Positions 1 to 6,737 of a DNA stretch of 13,327 nucleotides are shown piece after piece (position 1 is the first letter of the stretch; the number at the start of each line of letters is the position of its first letter). Source of the stretch: Saprospiraceae bacterium. GTDB taxonomy: Bacteria; Bacteroidota; Bacteroidia; Chitinophagales; Saprospiraceae. The notes beneath the pieces were generated by a model that saw only the letters and a program-made list of their open reading frames with translations, made no database searches and was not told where the DNA came from. Both the position numbers and the translations under genes were made by a program. Where the stretch lies: the NCBI GenBank assembly GCA_020852155.1, contig JADZBJ010000478.1:1-13327 (forward strand). The letters run 5' to 3'.

Positions 1-2379
1 AGATCCATTCACTGTGGCTGTGTAAGACTGGCAAGAAGTGGTTGGCGTGGCAATATCGATGGTTTCACTCACGGTAATACAGAATGCGCCGGTGCCGGTA
101 TTCCAGCCATCCACCTGAATGTAATAAGTCACACCAGGCGTCAGACCACTGTAAAAAACTTGTGTGCTGATACCGCTGTTATTGGTGCTGCCATCTTCAT
201 TACTGACCAAATGCCTGAACAGGCTGTAATCATTCACATTTGTTGTCGAGTAAAGGGCAATTTGCGTGTCGTCCAGTTTTCCGCTACCTGTCAAGGCAAT
301 ATCAGTAGTTATCTTTACCGAACCGGAAGAAGGCGCTACAAATGAGAACCAAACAGTATTGCTAATGCCTGTATCCCAATAACCGCCGTTGGCTACTGTC
401 GGGCTGAATTCATTGGTAGAAGTATTGGAACCTATATTCGAGTAAGCGCCATTACCGGGGCAAGAGCCGCCCACCGTCAAGGCTACCGCCCCGCTTGCCT
501 GATTATTCGATAACGTAGTTGTAAAACTGCCCACCGAACTCCAGACGCTATTGCCCGTGCCGCCGGAGCAAAGTGCGCGCACATAGAATTCGTAGTTTCG
601 GCTATGGCTCAACCCTGAAACAGTGTAAGGCTTGGTGCTGGTGGTGATGGTTGTACCGGATCCGAGGGTAAAGCCGCGTGGGCCGTATTGCACTTCCCAG
701 GTTGGGCCGCTGTTGGTGTCTGTCCAGTTTAATGCGGCCGAAGTAGTCGTGATACTGCCAGCCGTTAACGAAGAGGGAACGGTACAAGGCAAATCGCCGG
801 ATTTGAAAATGACTGCATTTTGGTACGTTGAGTTCCCGCCGCTACAAACCGTCTGCACCTGTGCCTCGTACAAGGTATTAGCCGTTAGCCCACTGATGGT
901 GTAAGGATTGGTTGCATTGTTTACGGTCGTCCAGGTGCTGCCATTTTGAGGACGATACTGTAAATTGTAGCCGGTTGCCCCCGAAACAGTTGTCCAGGTA
1001 ACCGTCGCCGTAGTGGTCGTAACTGAACTGACAGAAATATTTGCCGGGGCAGCACAGGTTGGCGGTGTGCAACTCGCCGTGATACAACCATTACCATTAT
1101 TGTAGGCAGAGGTAACGCGCGCACGGATCACATCACCCGGTTGCGTGCCAAATCCGTTGCTGAAATTGATACCGTACGAAGCCAGGTGGCAATAACTCAT
1201 GATTGTACCGCCATTGGTCGGCGCCGGGCCAGCCGCACAACCGCCTTCAGTGGTATAGCAGTTATCGAGCGCGCCGCCCGTCCAGCCGCACCAATGCGTA
1301 TGGTTGGAGCCCATGTTATGGCCCGTTTCATGTGTAAGCACTTCAACTGACCAGGAGTACGTCGGGACACTTGAATACGATGCCCATATATTGCTGTAAG
1401 CATAACCATTGGCCGAACTACAAATAGCATTTACCCAGGCTACGCCACCAATGTTTTGACCACCCAAAGCCACCAAATGAGCAAGGTCGCCTACCCAGTT
1501 GACACGCTGAGTCTGGAAGGTTGATAACGCACTAAAACTGTCGTTGATTGGATACGGGTCCTGAGCCGTCCATACATAGAGTTGTGCGACTCGAATGCCA
1601 ATTTGCTCGTTGCTGTACAAGGTGGCCATTTGATTAAATAACCCTGTCATGTAATTGACCGTATTCGCCATGCTACCCTTGTTCGTGTACAAAGCAAAAT
1701 CTACTTCAAGGAACATTTCAATACAGCCATTGATCAATTCTGGCGTCACGTCATGATCCAGTTTCACAGGGGCCTGACCTTCAATCTCGCGTGCTGCGCA
1801 TTCAAAAGAGCGTGGCGCCTGTAAATCCTTGTCATCGTAAAAAACATAGCGCGTTCGGTTGCCAGGGGTTTCGACACGTCCGATAACCAGGTTACCGGTA
1901 TAAGCAGTCGAAACAAAACCCATGATTTCCTTTTCAAAAAAACTGAACGAACAAATCGTATTGGGATCATCTGCCAACACACCTCGATAGTATAAACCCG
2001 GTGAGTAAAACTGACGCTCATTGTCGCCGGTCAAGACGGCAAACTGATTACCCAAAATGTTGTGCTGATACAAGTCAATGCGCATCGTTTCACCCTTGTA
2101 TGGGATTTCAAGGGTTACGTAATCTGGACGACGCGACATGATGTCTGATAATACGGCCTCGTCAAGTTCAAGCATCTGAACTTCACGAAGGGCTTGTTGA
2201 ATTTCTGGAGAAGGTTTGAAAGCAGGTTTGAAAGGTGAGAATGTTTCAAAAGTGAAGCCTTCCGAGTGCAGGTATTGCACCTGCTGGGCTACTGGTTTGG
2301 TGTTTTGCGCAAAAGTGATTGAAAGTGAAAAAAGAAGAGAAAAAAACGAGAAAAGTACGGAGTGAAGAAGTCTGTGCAT
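1..2379 (-). CDS. Secreted M12B-like zinc metalloprotease with fibronectin III domains (C-terminus outside window)
   Basis: The minus-strand frame is open without a stop from ATG at 2379 to the window edge, giving 793 codons of a longer protein. Residues 1-24 form a signal peptide (hydrophobic run ending SITFAQ), so the protein is exported. Residues of about 25-200 look like a propeptide. The catalytic domain carries the metzincin zinc site HExxHxxGxxH (H350, E351, H354, H360) and the Met-turn methionine M394 in TIMSYC, as in reprolysin/adamalysin (M12B) peptidases. Two fibronectin III-like domains follow, starting near C442 and C532. After residue about 625 comes a beta-rich stretch resembling a pre-peptidase C-terminal (PPC) type domain. 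By family habit I expect a C-terminal type IX secretion sorting domain beyond the window, but it is not seen here. The likely role is extracellular protein degradation. The protease family is firm; the substrate is unknown. Confidence 0.9.
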   Translation of the reverse strand, partial: MHRLLHSVLFSFFSLLFSLSITFAQNTKPVAQQVQYLHSEGFTFETFSPFKPAFKPSPEIQQALREVQMLELDEAVLSDIMSRRPDYVTLEIPYKGETMRIDLYQHNILGNQFAVLTGDNERQFYSPGLYYRGVLADDPNTICSFSFFEKEIMGFVSTAYTGNLVIGRVETPGNRTRYVFYDDKDLQAPRSFECAAREIEGQAPVKLDHDVTPELINGCIEMFLEVDFALYTNKGSMANTVNYMTGLFNQMATLYSNEQIGIRVAQLYVWTAQDPYPINDSFSALSTFQTQRVNWVGDLAHLVALGGQNIGGVAWVNAICSSANGYAYSNIWASYSSVPTYSWSVEVLTHETGHNMGSNHTHWCGWTGGALDNCYTTEGGCAAGPAPTNGGTIMSYCHLASYGINFSNGFGTQPGDVIRARVTSAYNNGNGCITASCTPPTCAAPANISVSSVTTTTATVTWTTVSGATGYNLQYRPQNGSTWTTVNNATNPYTISGLTANTLYEAQVQTVCSGGNSTYQNAVIFKSGDLPCTVPSSLTAGSITTTSAALNWTDTNSGPTWEVQYGPRGFTLGSGTTITTSTKPYTVSGLSHSRNYEFYVRALCSGGTGNSVWSSVGSFTTTLSNNQASGAVALTVGGSCPGNGAYSNIGSNTSTNEFSPTVANGGYWDTGISNTVWFSFVAPSSGSVKITTDIALTGSGKLDDTQIALYSTTNVNDYSLFRHLVSNEDGSTNNSGISTQVFYSGLTPGVTYYIQVDGWNTGTGAFCITVSETIDIATPTTSCQSYTATVNGS

Positions 2380-2436
2380 AGAAGCGATTATTATTAAAAA
2401 GGTGAAGCAGGCGTGTGTCTATCAGGGAGCGCGCTG

Positions 2437-2471
2437 CAAATATGAATCGCAAAAACGATTATTTACACAAA
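2437..2471 (-). promoter_or_regulatory. Possible promoter of the metalloprotease gene
   Basis: On the minus strand, CATATTTG (2444-2437) matches seven of eight positions of the Bacteroidota -7 box TAnnTTTG, about 57 nt before the ATG. A TTTG lies upstream at 2471-2468. The gap of 23 nt between them is slightly longer than usual, so this is a weak call. Confidence 0.25.
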
Positions 2472-2568
2472 TACATTTACTCAATTTTAAATTTGTTAAA
2501 ATTAGCAAACAATACAAGCATTATCACGGAAAACCCGCCCAAAAACAACTATAATATAGTAAACAAAT

Positions 2569-2604
2569 ACTAAGGGTTTTTACTTAATTGAAAACCATTA
2601 AGTA
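2569..2604. repeat. Overlapping alternative inverted repeats
   Basis: TACTTAAT (2581-2588) and ATTAAGTA (2597-2604) form a perfect 8-bp inverted repeat around an 8-nt loop. The right arm, extended to include AAAACC from 2591, can instead pair with ACTAAGGGTTTT just upstream, with one mismatch and one bulge. The two hairpins cannot form together. They sit about 100 nt upstream of the nitroreductase start. The function is unknown; a regulator binding site or chance in AT-rich DNA are both possible. Confidence 0.35.
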
Positions 2605-2673
2605 TAGTTTTAATATTACACACCTGAAAAGCCATGACACGGGGTTATACTGGCTCAACCTGATAAACTGTCT

Positions 2674-2681
2674 TACCTTTA
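2674..2681 (+). promoter_or_regulatory. Possible -7 box for the nitroreductase-aroA operon
   Basis: TACCTTTA matches TAnnTTTG at seven of eight positions. Transcription would start about 17 nt before the ATG at 2705. No convincing -33 TTG is seen at the expected distance, so this is tentative. Confidence 0.3.
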
Positions 2682-2704
2682 CGGATGCTATCTAATGCTG
2701 TTTT

Positions 2705-3286
2705 ATGAACATCAACGACCTCTCCTCTATTATCCGCCAGCGCCGCGCCATTTATCCAAAAACCTACGACCACAACCGCACCATTGAGCGCGAGTTGCTC
2801 GAAGTTTTACTCGAAAACGCCAATCATGCACCGACCCACAAACGCACAGAACCCTGGCGTTTCAGGGTGTTTCACACCGAGGCAAGCCGCGCAGCATTGG
2901 GTGATTACCTGAGCGATTTTTACCGAAAAAACACACCAGCGGAACTATTTTCGGAAGAAAAAATGAAAAAAAGCGGTGAAAACCCTCGATTAGCAGGCGC
3001 TGTCATTGCCATCATCATGCAACGCGAACCCACTGAAAGCCTGCCTGAATGGGAAGAACAGGCCGCCGTAGCGATGGCCGTTCAGAATATGTGGCTCAGC
3101 TGCACCGCCATCGGACTCGGCTGTTACTGGAGTACTCCCAAAGCCGCGCTGGAGCCTTTCGATTTGTTACAATTAAAACCCGGTGAAAAGCCCCTGGGGC
3201 TGCTCTATATTGGATGGCCGATACCTTCCATGCCCGTCATTCCGGCGCAACGCCGCCCTGTTTCCGAAAAAACCATCTGGATTTAA
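2705..3286 (+). CDS. Nitroreductase family protein (YdjA-like)
   Basis: This encodes a 193-residue protein, a normal length for the compact nitroreductases. These are FMN-dependent, homodimeric, NAD(P)H-using enzymes of the cytoplasm. Supporting features are the N-terminal arginine pair in IRQRRAIYP (R13, R14), the HAPTHKRTEPWRF segment (near residues 41-53), which matches the 'APdH...PWrF' FMN-contact region of YdjA-type members, and the C-terminal helix VQNMWLSCTAIGLGCYW (near 127-143). The natural substrate cannot be told from sequence. The gene ends 2 nt before aroA, so the two are probably co-transcribed and translationally coupled. No Shine-Dalgarno sequence precedes the start, as is common in this phylum. 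Confidence 0.85.
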   Translation: MNINDLSSIIRQRRAIYPKTYDHNRTIERELLEVLLENANHAPTHKRTEPWRFRVFHTEASRAALGDYLSDFYRKNTPAELFSEEKMKKSGENPRLAGAVIAIIMQREPTESLPEWEEQAAVAMAVQNMWLSCTAIGLGCYWSTPKAALEPFDLLQLKPGEKPLGLLYIGWPIPSMPVIPAQRRPVSEKTIWI

Positions 3287-3288
3287 TT

Positions 3289-4551
3289 ATGCTGCTCTAC
3301 AAACCAGACCGACACTTGTCGGCCAATATCCAACTGGATGGCTCGAAAAGTATCAGCAACCGCGCCTTGATCGCGCTGGCCCTGGCTGGAGCCAACCCTG
3401 CTGATTACCTGTCGAGATTGAGCACCTCCAGGGACACAACAACCCTGCTCCGGCTACTGCAACAACCCGCCGATGCAACCTTGTTTGATGCCGGTGATGC
3501 CGGTACAACGTTCCGGTTCATGACCGCTTACCTGGCCATGCAGCCCGGAAAACAACTATTAACCGGCTCGCATCGGATGCTACAGCGCCCTGTTGGCCCA
3601 CTGGTGGCGGCACTGCGCGAACTGGGCGCTGATATTGAATTCGCTGGCGAAACTGGTTACCCGCCGCTACAAATCGGCGAATGGCATTTGCCGGAACACA
3701 AGCCCGTGGTACACATCGAAGCAGGTACCAGCAGCCAGTTTCTTTCTGCGTTGCTGCTCATTGCGCCTTATTTACCACAGGGACTCGAACTTGTACCCAC
3801 TGGCCGACTGGTATCCAGACCGTATCTGGACATGACCCTCCGGCTGATGCGCTATTTCGGTGCCTCAGCGTCATGGGAAGGAGAAAGCATCGTTGTGGCG
3901 CCGGGCCGCTACACACCACGCCAACTGGAGGTCGAGGCTGACTGGTCAGCAGCATCTTACTGGTATGCCATGGCCGCATTTGCAGAAAAAGCCGAAGTGA
4001 ACTTGCATGGCCTGTTCAAAGACAGCTGGCAGGGTGATGCAGCCCTGGTCTCCATGATGCAGCGACTGGGCGTGGAAACCGATTTCCATTCGACAGGTAT
4101 TCGACTTTACAAAGCTGCCTCAACACCGCACGCGGCTTTCGAACAGGATTTTCTGGAATGCCCGGACATCGCTCAAACACTGGCTGTCGTTTGCGGCGGA
4201 CTCGGTTTGGCGGGCCTTTTTTCCGGCCTCGAAACACTAAGCATTAAGGAAACTGATCGCATTGAAGCGCTTAGGCAGGAATTGAAAAAAACAGGCGTTG
4301 CGTTTGTGCGTTTACCGGCGCATTTATCAAAAAAGTCGCCCGGAAAAACATTTTACCTTGTCGAAGGAAAAGCGCAATGGAATGACAACCAACCACCTGA
4401 ATTTGCTACCTACGGCGATCACCGCATGGCGATGGCCTTCGCGCCACTGGCCATGTTACACCCCGTCAGCATTCAACACCCGGAAGTCGTATCCAAATCT
4501 TATCCTTCATTTTGGAACGATTTGGAAAGCGCCGGGTTTGTTATTTCATAA
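3289..4551 (+). CDS. aroA: 3-phosphoshikimate 1-carboxyvinyltransferase (EPSP synthase)
   Basis: This is the sixth step of the shikimate pathway: it joins shikimate 3-phosphate and PEP to give EPSP, the precursor of chorismate and aromatic amino acids. The start at 3289 (MLLYKPDRHL) gives 420 residues, near the family length, and places the gene 2 nt after the nitroreductase stop. A longer frame reaching back to 3214 lies inside the upstream gene and is unlikely. Visible active-site motifs are SKSISNR (K20, S21, R25), DAGTTFR (R75), GTSSQF (S148, S149, Q150), SRPYLDMT, CPDIAQT (D293), KETDR (K320-R324) and GDHR (D377-R379). The catalytic set therefore looks complete. The NAGTxxR loop reads DAGTTFR, and EADWSAASYWY (near 216-226) is a strong family match. 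It is not in an aro cluster here. Confidence 0.95.
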   Translation: MLLYKPDRHLSANIQLDGSKSISNRALIALALAGANPADYLSRLSTSRDTTTLLRLLQQPADATLFDAGDAGTTFRFMTAYLAMQPGKQLLTGSHRMLQRPVGPLVAALRELGADIEFAGETGYPPLQIGEWHLPEHKPVVHIEAGTSSQFLSALLLIAPYLPQGLELVPTGRLVSRPYLDMTLRLMRYFGASASWEGESIVVAPGRYTPRQLEVEADWSAASYWYAMAAFAEKAEVNLHGLFKDSWQGDAALVSMMQRLGVETDFHSTGIRLYKAASTPHAAFEQDFLECPDIAQTLAVVCGGLGLAGLFSGLETLSIKETDRIEALRQELKKTGVAFVRLPAHLSKKSPGKTFYLVEGKAQWNDNQPPEFATYGDHRMAMAFAPLAMLHPVSIQHPEVVSKSYPSFWNDLESAGFVIS

Positions 4552-4562
4552 ACTGGTTGCAA

Positions 4563-4610
4563 AATCCAGCAATCAAATCCGGCAAATCCCTTAATCCAGA
4601 AAATCCTGAT
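4563..4610. repeat. Intergenic AATCC word array
   Basis: Five copies of AATCC start at 4563, 4576, 4585, 4593 and 4602, spaced 8-13 nt apart in an AAATCC(n) pattern just before the thrS promoter. I recall similar 'AATCC' phrases as dispersed intergenic repeats in Bacteroidota genomes. That recognition is from memory and untested here. Confidence 0.5.
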
Positions 4611-4611
4611 C

Positions 4612-4619
4612 TATCTTTG
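4612..4619 (+). promoter_or_regulatory. -7 box of thrS promoter
   Basis: TATCTTTG is an exact match to the Bacteroidota -7 consensus TAnnTTTG. A TTA at 4591-4593 lies 18 nt upstream as a poor -33 element. Transcription would begin near 4626, giving a leader of about 73 nt before the ATG at 4699 that includes two hairpins. Confidence 0.55.
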
Positions 4620-4639
4620 CGCCTCATTTTTCACAAACC

Positions 4640-4658
4640 GTTCCACTAAAACTGGAAC
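4640..4658 (+). promoter_or_regulatory. thrS leader hairpin 1
   Basis: GTTCCA (4640-4645) pairs perfectly with TGGAAC (4653-4658) around the 7-nt loop CTAAAAC. It lies directly upstream of hairpin 2 in the predicted thrS leader. A 7-nt loop with T at the second position is formally anticodon-arm-like, but the triplet AAA is not a threonine anticodon. Confidence 0.4.
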
Positions 4659-4659
4659 A

Positions 4660-4680
4660 CCCGACCGTTGTATGGCCGGG
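4660..4680 (+). promoter_or_regulatory. thrS leader hairpin 2, tRNA-Thr anticodon-arm mimic (candidate operator)
   Basis: CCCGACC (4660-4666) pairs with GGCCGGG (4674-4680), seven positions with a single A-C mismatch in the middle, around the 7-nt loop GTTGTAT. Read as an anticodon loop, U33 is present, positions 34-36 are UGU (the anticodon of tRNA-Thr decoding ACA) and position 37 is A. It ends 18 nt before the thrS start. Escherichia coli ThrRS represses its own translation by binding leader structures that mimic the tRNA-Thr anticodon arm, and it recognises G35 and U36. The structure is seen directly; the regulatory role is inference. Confidence 0.4.
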
Positions 4681-4698
4681 CTAAAATATTCATTTTCA

Positions 4699-6618
4699 AT
4701 GATTAATATCACATTTCCCGATGGCAACGTTCGTCAGTATGCCGTCGGAACCACCGCGCTTGACATTGCCAAAAGTATCAGCGAGGGCCTTGCCCGAAAT
4801 GTACTGGCAGCCAGTGTCAACGGCGAGGTGCGCGACCTGTCGCGCCCGATTGATTCGGATGCGCATGTTATGTTTCACAAATGGGAAGACAAAGAAGGCA
4901 AACAAACCTTCTGGCACTCGTCGGCCCACTTGCTGGCCGAAGCCATCGAAGCCCTGCATCCGGGCACGAAATTCGGTATCGGCCCGGCCATCGAAAACGG
5001 CTTTTACTACGACATTGACTCTGGCGACAAACCGCTGACTTTCGCTGATTTGCCCGCCATTGAGCAAAAAATGCTGGAACTGGCTCGTCAGAAAAGCGAG
5101 TACAAACGCACCGAAGTGTCCAAAGCCGACGCAGTCAAATTTTTCACAGAAAAAGGCGATGAGTACAAACTCGAACTGATCGAAGGACTGCAAGACGGAC
5201 AAATCACTTTTTACCAGCAAGGCAATTTCATTGACCTGTGTAAAGGGCCGCACATTCCAAGCACCGAACCGGTAAAAGCGGTGAAAATTCTCAACCTCGC
5301 CGGTGCATACTGGCGCGGCGATGAGAAACGCAAACAATTGACCCGCGTGTACGCCATCACATTTCCGAAACAAAAGGAACTGGATGAGTACCTCGTGCTG
5401 CTGGAAGAAGCCAAAAAACGCGACCACCGCAAACTCGGCGCAGAACTGGAATTGTTCATGTTCTCGGAAAAGGTCGGCGCAGGTCTGCCGATCTGGTTGC
5501 CCAAAGGCACGGCCCTCCGCAAGCGCCTCGAAGATTTCCTGAAAAAAGAGCAAATCAAGCGCGGCTATACACCCGTTATTACCCCGCATATTGGCCACAA
5601 AAACCTGTATGTCACTTCGGGGCACTGGGAAAAATATGGCGAAGACGCCTTCCGCCCGATCCTTACGCCCAACAAAGACGAGGTGTTCCTGCTCAAACCC
5701 ATGAACTGCCCGCACCACTGCGAAGTGTTCGGCCACCGTCCGCGCTCCTACCGCGAACTGCCTGTTCGTATCGCTGAATTCGGAACCGTGTACCGCTATG
5801 AACAATCCGGTGAATTACACGGCCTGACCCGCGTTCGCGGCTTTACGCAGGACGACGCGCATATTTTCTGCACCGAAGATCAACTCAAAGACGAGTTTCT
5901 GGCCGTGCTTGATCTGACGCGTTTTGTGTTGGCCAAATTGGGTTTTGAAAAATTCACGGCCCAAATTAGCCTGCGCGACCCGGAAAATAAATCGAAATAC
6001 GTTGGTACCGACGAGAACTGGGCCAAGGCTGAACAAGCCATCATTGATGCCGCAGCCGAAGCCGGACTGAATACCGTTACCGAACTGGGCGAAGCGGCGT
6101 TTTATGGGCCAAAACTTGACTTCATGGTCAAAGATGCGCTCGGCCGTTCGTGGCAGTTGGGCACCATTCAGGTGGACTACAACCTGCCGATTCGCTTCGA
6201 CCTGACCTATGTTGGCGCTGACAACCAGCCCCACCGTCCGGTCATGATTCACCGCGCGCCGTTTGGCTCAATGGAGCGTTTCACAGGTGTGTTGATCGAA
6301 CACTGCGCCGGTAAATTCCCGCTCTGGCTCACGCCCGAACAATTCGCCATCCTGCCTGTGTCGGATAAATTTGTGGAATATTCCTACCGCGTCAAACAGG
6401 CCCTCGAAGCCGAAGACCTGCGCGGATTTGTGGATGACCGCAATGAAACCATTGGCCGGAAAATTCGCGACAACGAACTCAAGCGCATTCCTTACTTGCT
6501 CATCGTGGGCGAAAAGGAAGCCGAAGCCGGCACCGTCAGTGTGCGCAAACAAGGCGAAGGCGACCAGGGTGCAGTCAGCATCAGTGCATTTGCCGATCTG
6601 CTGAAAGCAGCGCTGTAA
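4699..6618 (+). CDS. thrS: Threonine--tRNA ligase
   Basis: This class II aminoacyl-tRNA synthetase charges tRNA-Thr in the cytosol. With the start at 4699 (MINITFPDGN) it has 639 residues, the usual full length. An in-frame ATG at 4672 would add nine residues not expected for the family and would fall inside a leader hairpin. Domains in order are: TGS (1-62); the editing domain with HSSAH (H73, H77) and C181/H185, which hydrolyses Ser-tRNA-Thr; the catalytic core from about 245, with motif 2 near 361-390 (FGTVYRYEQSGELHGLTRVR) and zinc ligands C337, H388 and H518; and a C-terminal anticodon-binding domain from about 540. All key residues are present. It is preceded by its own promoter box and followed by an intrinsic terminator, so it is probably monocistronic. 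In many bacteria thrS is followed by infC-rpmI-rplT; here it is followed by an accessory cassette. Confidence 0.97.
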   Translation: MINITFPDGNVRQYAVGTTALDIAKSISEGLARNVLAASVNGEVRDLSRPIDSDAHVMFHKWEDKEGKQTFWHSSAHLLAEAIEALHPGTKFGIGPAIENGFYYDIDSGDKPLTFADLPAIEQKMLELARQKSEYKRTEVSKADAVKFFTEKGDEYKLELIEGLQDGQITFYQQGNFIDLCKGPHIPSTEPVKAVKILNLAGAYWRGDEKRKQLTRVYAITFPKQKELDEYLVLLEEAKKRDHRKLGAELELFMFSEKVGAGLPIWLPKGTALRKRLEDFLKKEQIKRGYTPVITPHIGHKNLYVTSGHWEKYGEDAFRPILTPNKDEVFLLKPMNCPHHCEVFGHRPRSYRELPVRIAEFGTVYRYEQSGELHGLTRVRGFTQDDAHIFCTEDQLKDEFLAVLDLTRFVLAKLGFEKFTAQISLRDPENKSKYVGTDENWAKAEQAIIDAAAEAGLNTVTELGEAAFYGPKLDFMVKDALGRSWQLGTIQVDYNLPIRFDLTYVGADNQPHRPVMIHRAPFGSMERFTGVLIEHCAGKFPLWLTPEQFAILPVSDKFVEYSYRVKQALEAEDLRGFVDDRNETIGRKIRDNELKRIPYLLIVGEKEAEAGTVSVRKQGEGDQGAVSISAFADLLKAAL

Positions 6619-6643
6619 GGTCGTTATAAAATAAGATTTTCAT

Positions 6644-6678
6644 GCGCGACCGACTTACAAATCGGTCGCGCTTTTTTT
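6644..6678 (+). terminator. Intrinsic terminator of thrS
   Basis: A perfect 10-bp GC-rich stem, GCGCGACCGA (6644-6653) with TCGGTCGCGC (6662-6671), and an 8-nt loop are followed directly by seven T (6672-6678). It begins 25 nt after the thrS stop and isolates thrS from the downstream cassette. Confidence 0.9.
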
Positions 6679-6711
6679 GTTATTACATTATCGCATCATC
6701 ATATTAAACCT

Positions 6712-6719
6712 TATTTTTG
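6712..6719 (+). promoter_or_regulatory. -7 box of the ATPase/DUF4276 cassette
   Basis: TATTTTTG is an exact match to TAnnTTTG. A TTA at 6688-6690 lies 21 nt upstream as a weak -33 element. Transcription would start near 6726, about 12 nt before the ATG at 6738, so the leader is very short. With the terminator just upstream, this supports independent expression of the cassette. Confidence 0.6.
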
Positions 6720-6737
6720 CCAATATAATTCTACAGA

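Larger units (their letters stand above)
2380..2704. other. AT-rich divergent intergenic region
   Basis: These 325 nt separate the minus-strand protease from the plus-strand nitroreductase gene. No coding frame of note or RNA gene is visible. The region must hold both divergent promoters. It is strongly AT-rich, with A/T runs around 2460-2630, and contains a pair of competing inverted repeats (2569-2604), listed separately. Confidence 0.7.

Noticed and set aside
160..1350. Several short plus-strand open frames
   Set aside because: All lie opposite the metalloprotease gene, whose minus-strand frame is intact over 793 codons with signal peptide, zinc site and domains.
3214..3288. 25-residue N-terminal extension of aroA
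   Set aside because: The extension overlaps the nitroreductase gene in another frame and does not look like EPSP synthase. The family-like start is MLLYKPDRHL at 3289.
4672..4698. Upstream ATG as the thrS start
   Set aside because: The nine extra residues are not family-like, and this ATG lies in the loop and stem of the leader hairpin. MINITFPDG at 4699 matches the usual TGS-domain beginning.
4696..5805. A 369-codon minus-strand open frame
   Set aside because: It lies antisense inside thrS, whose full-length protein has every expected motif. The translation is phenylalanine- and valine-rich without any recognisable domain, as expected of the reverse frame of a GC-biased gene.
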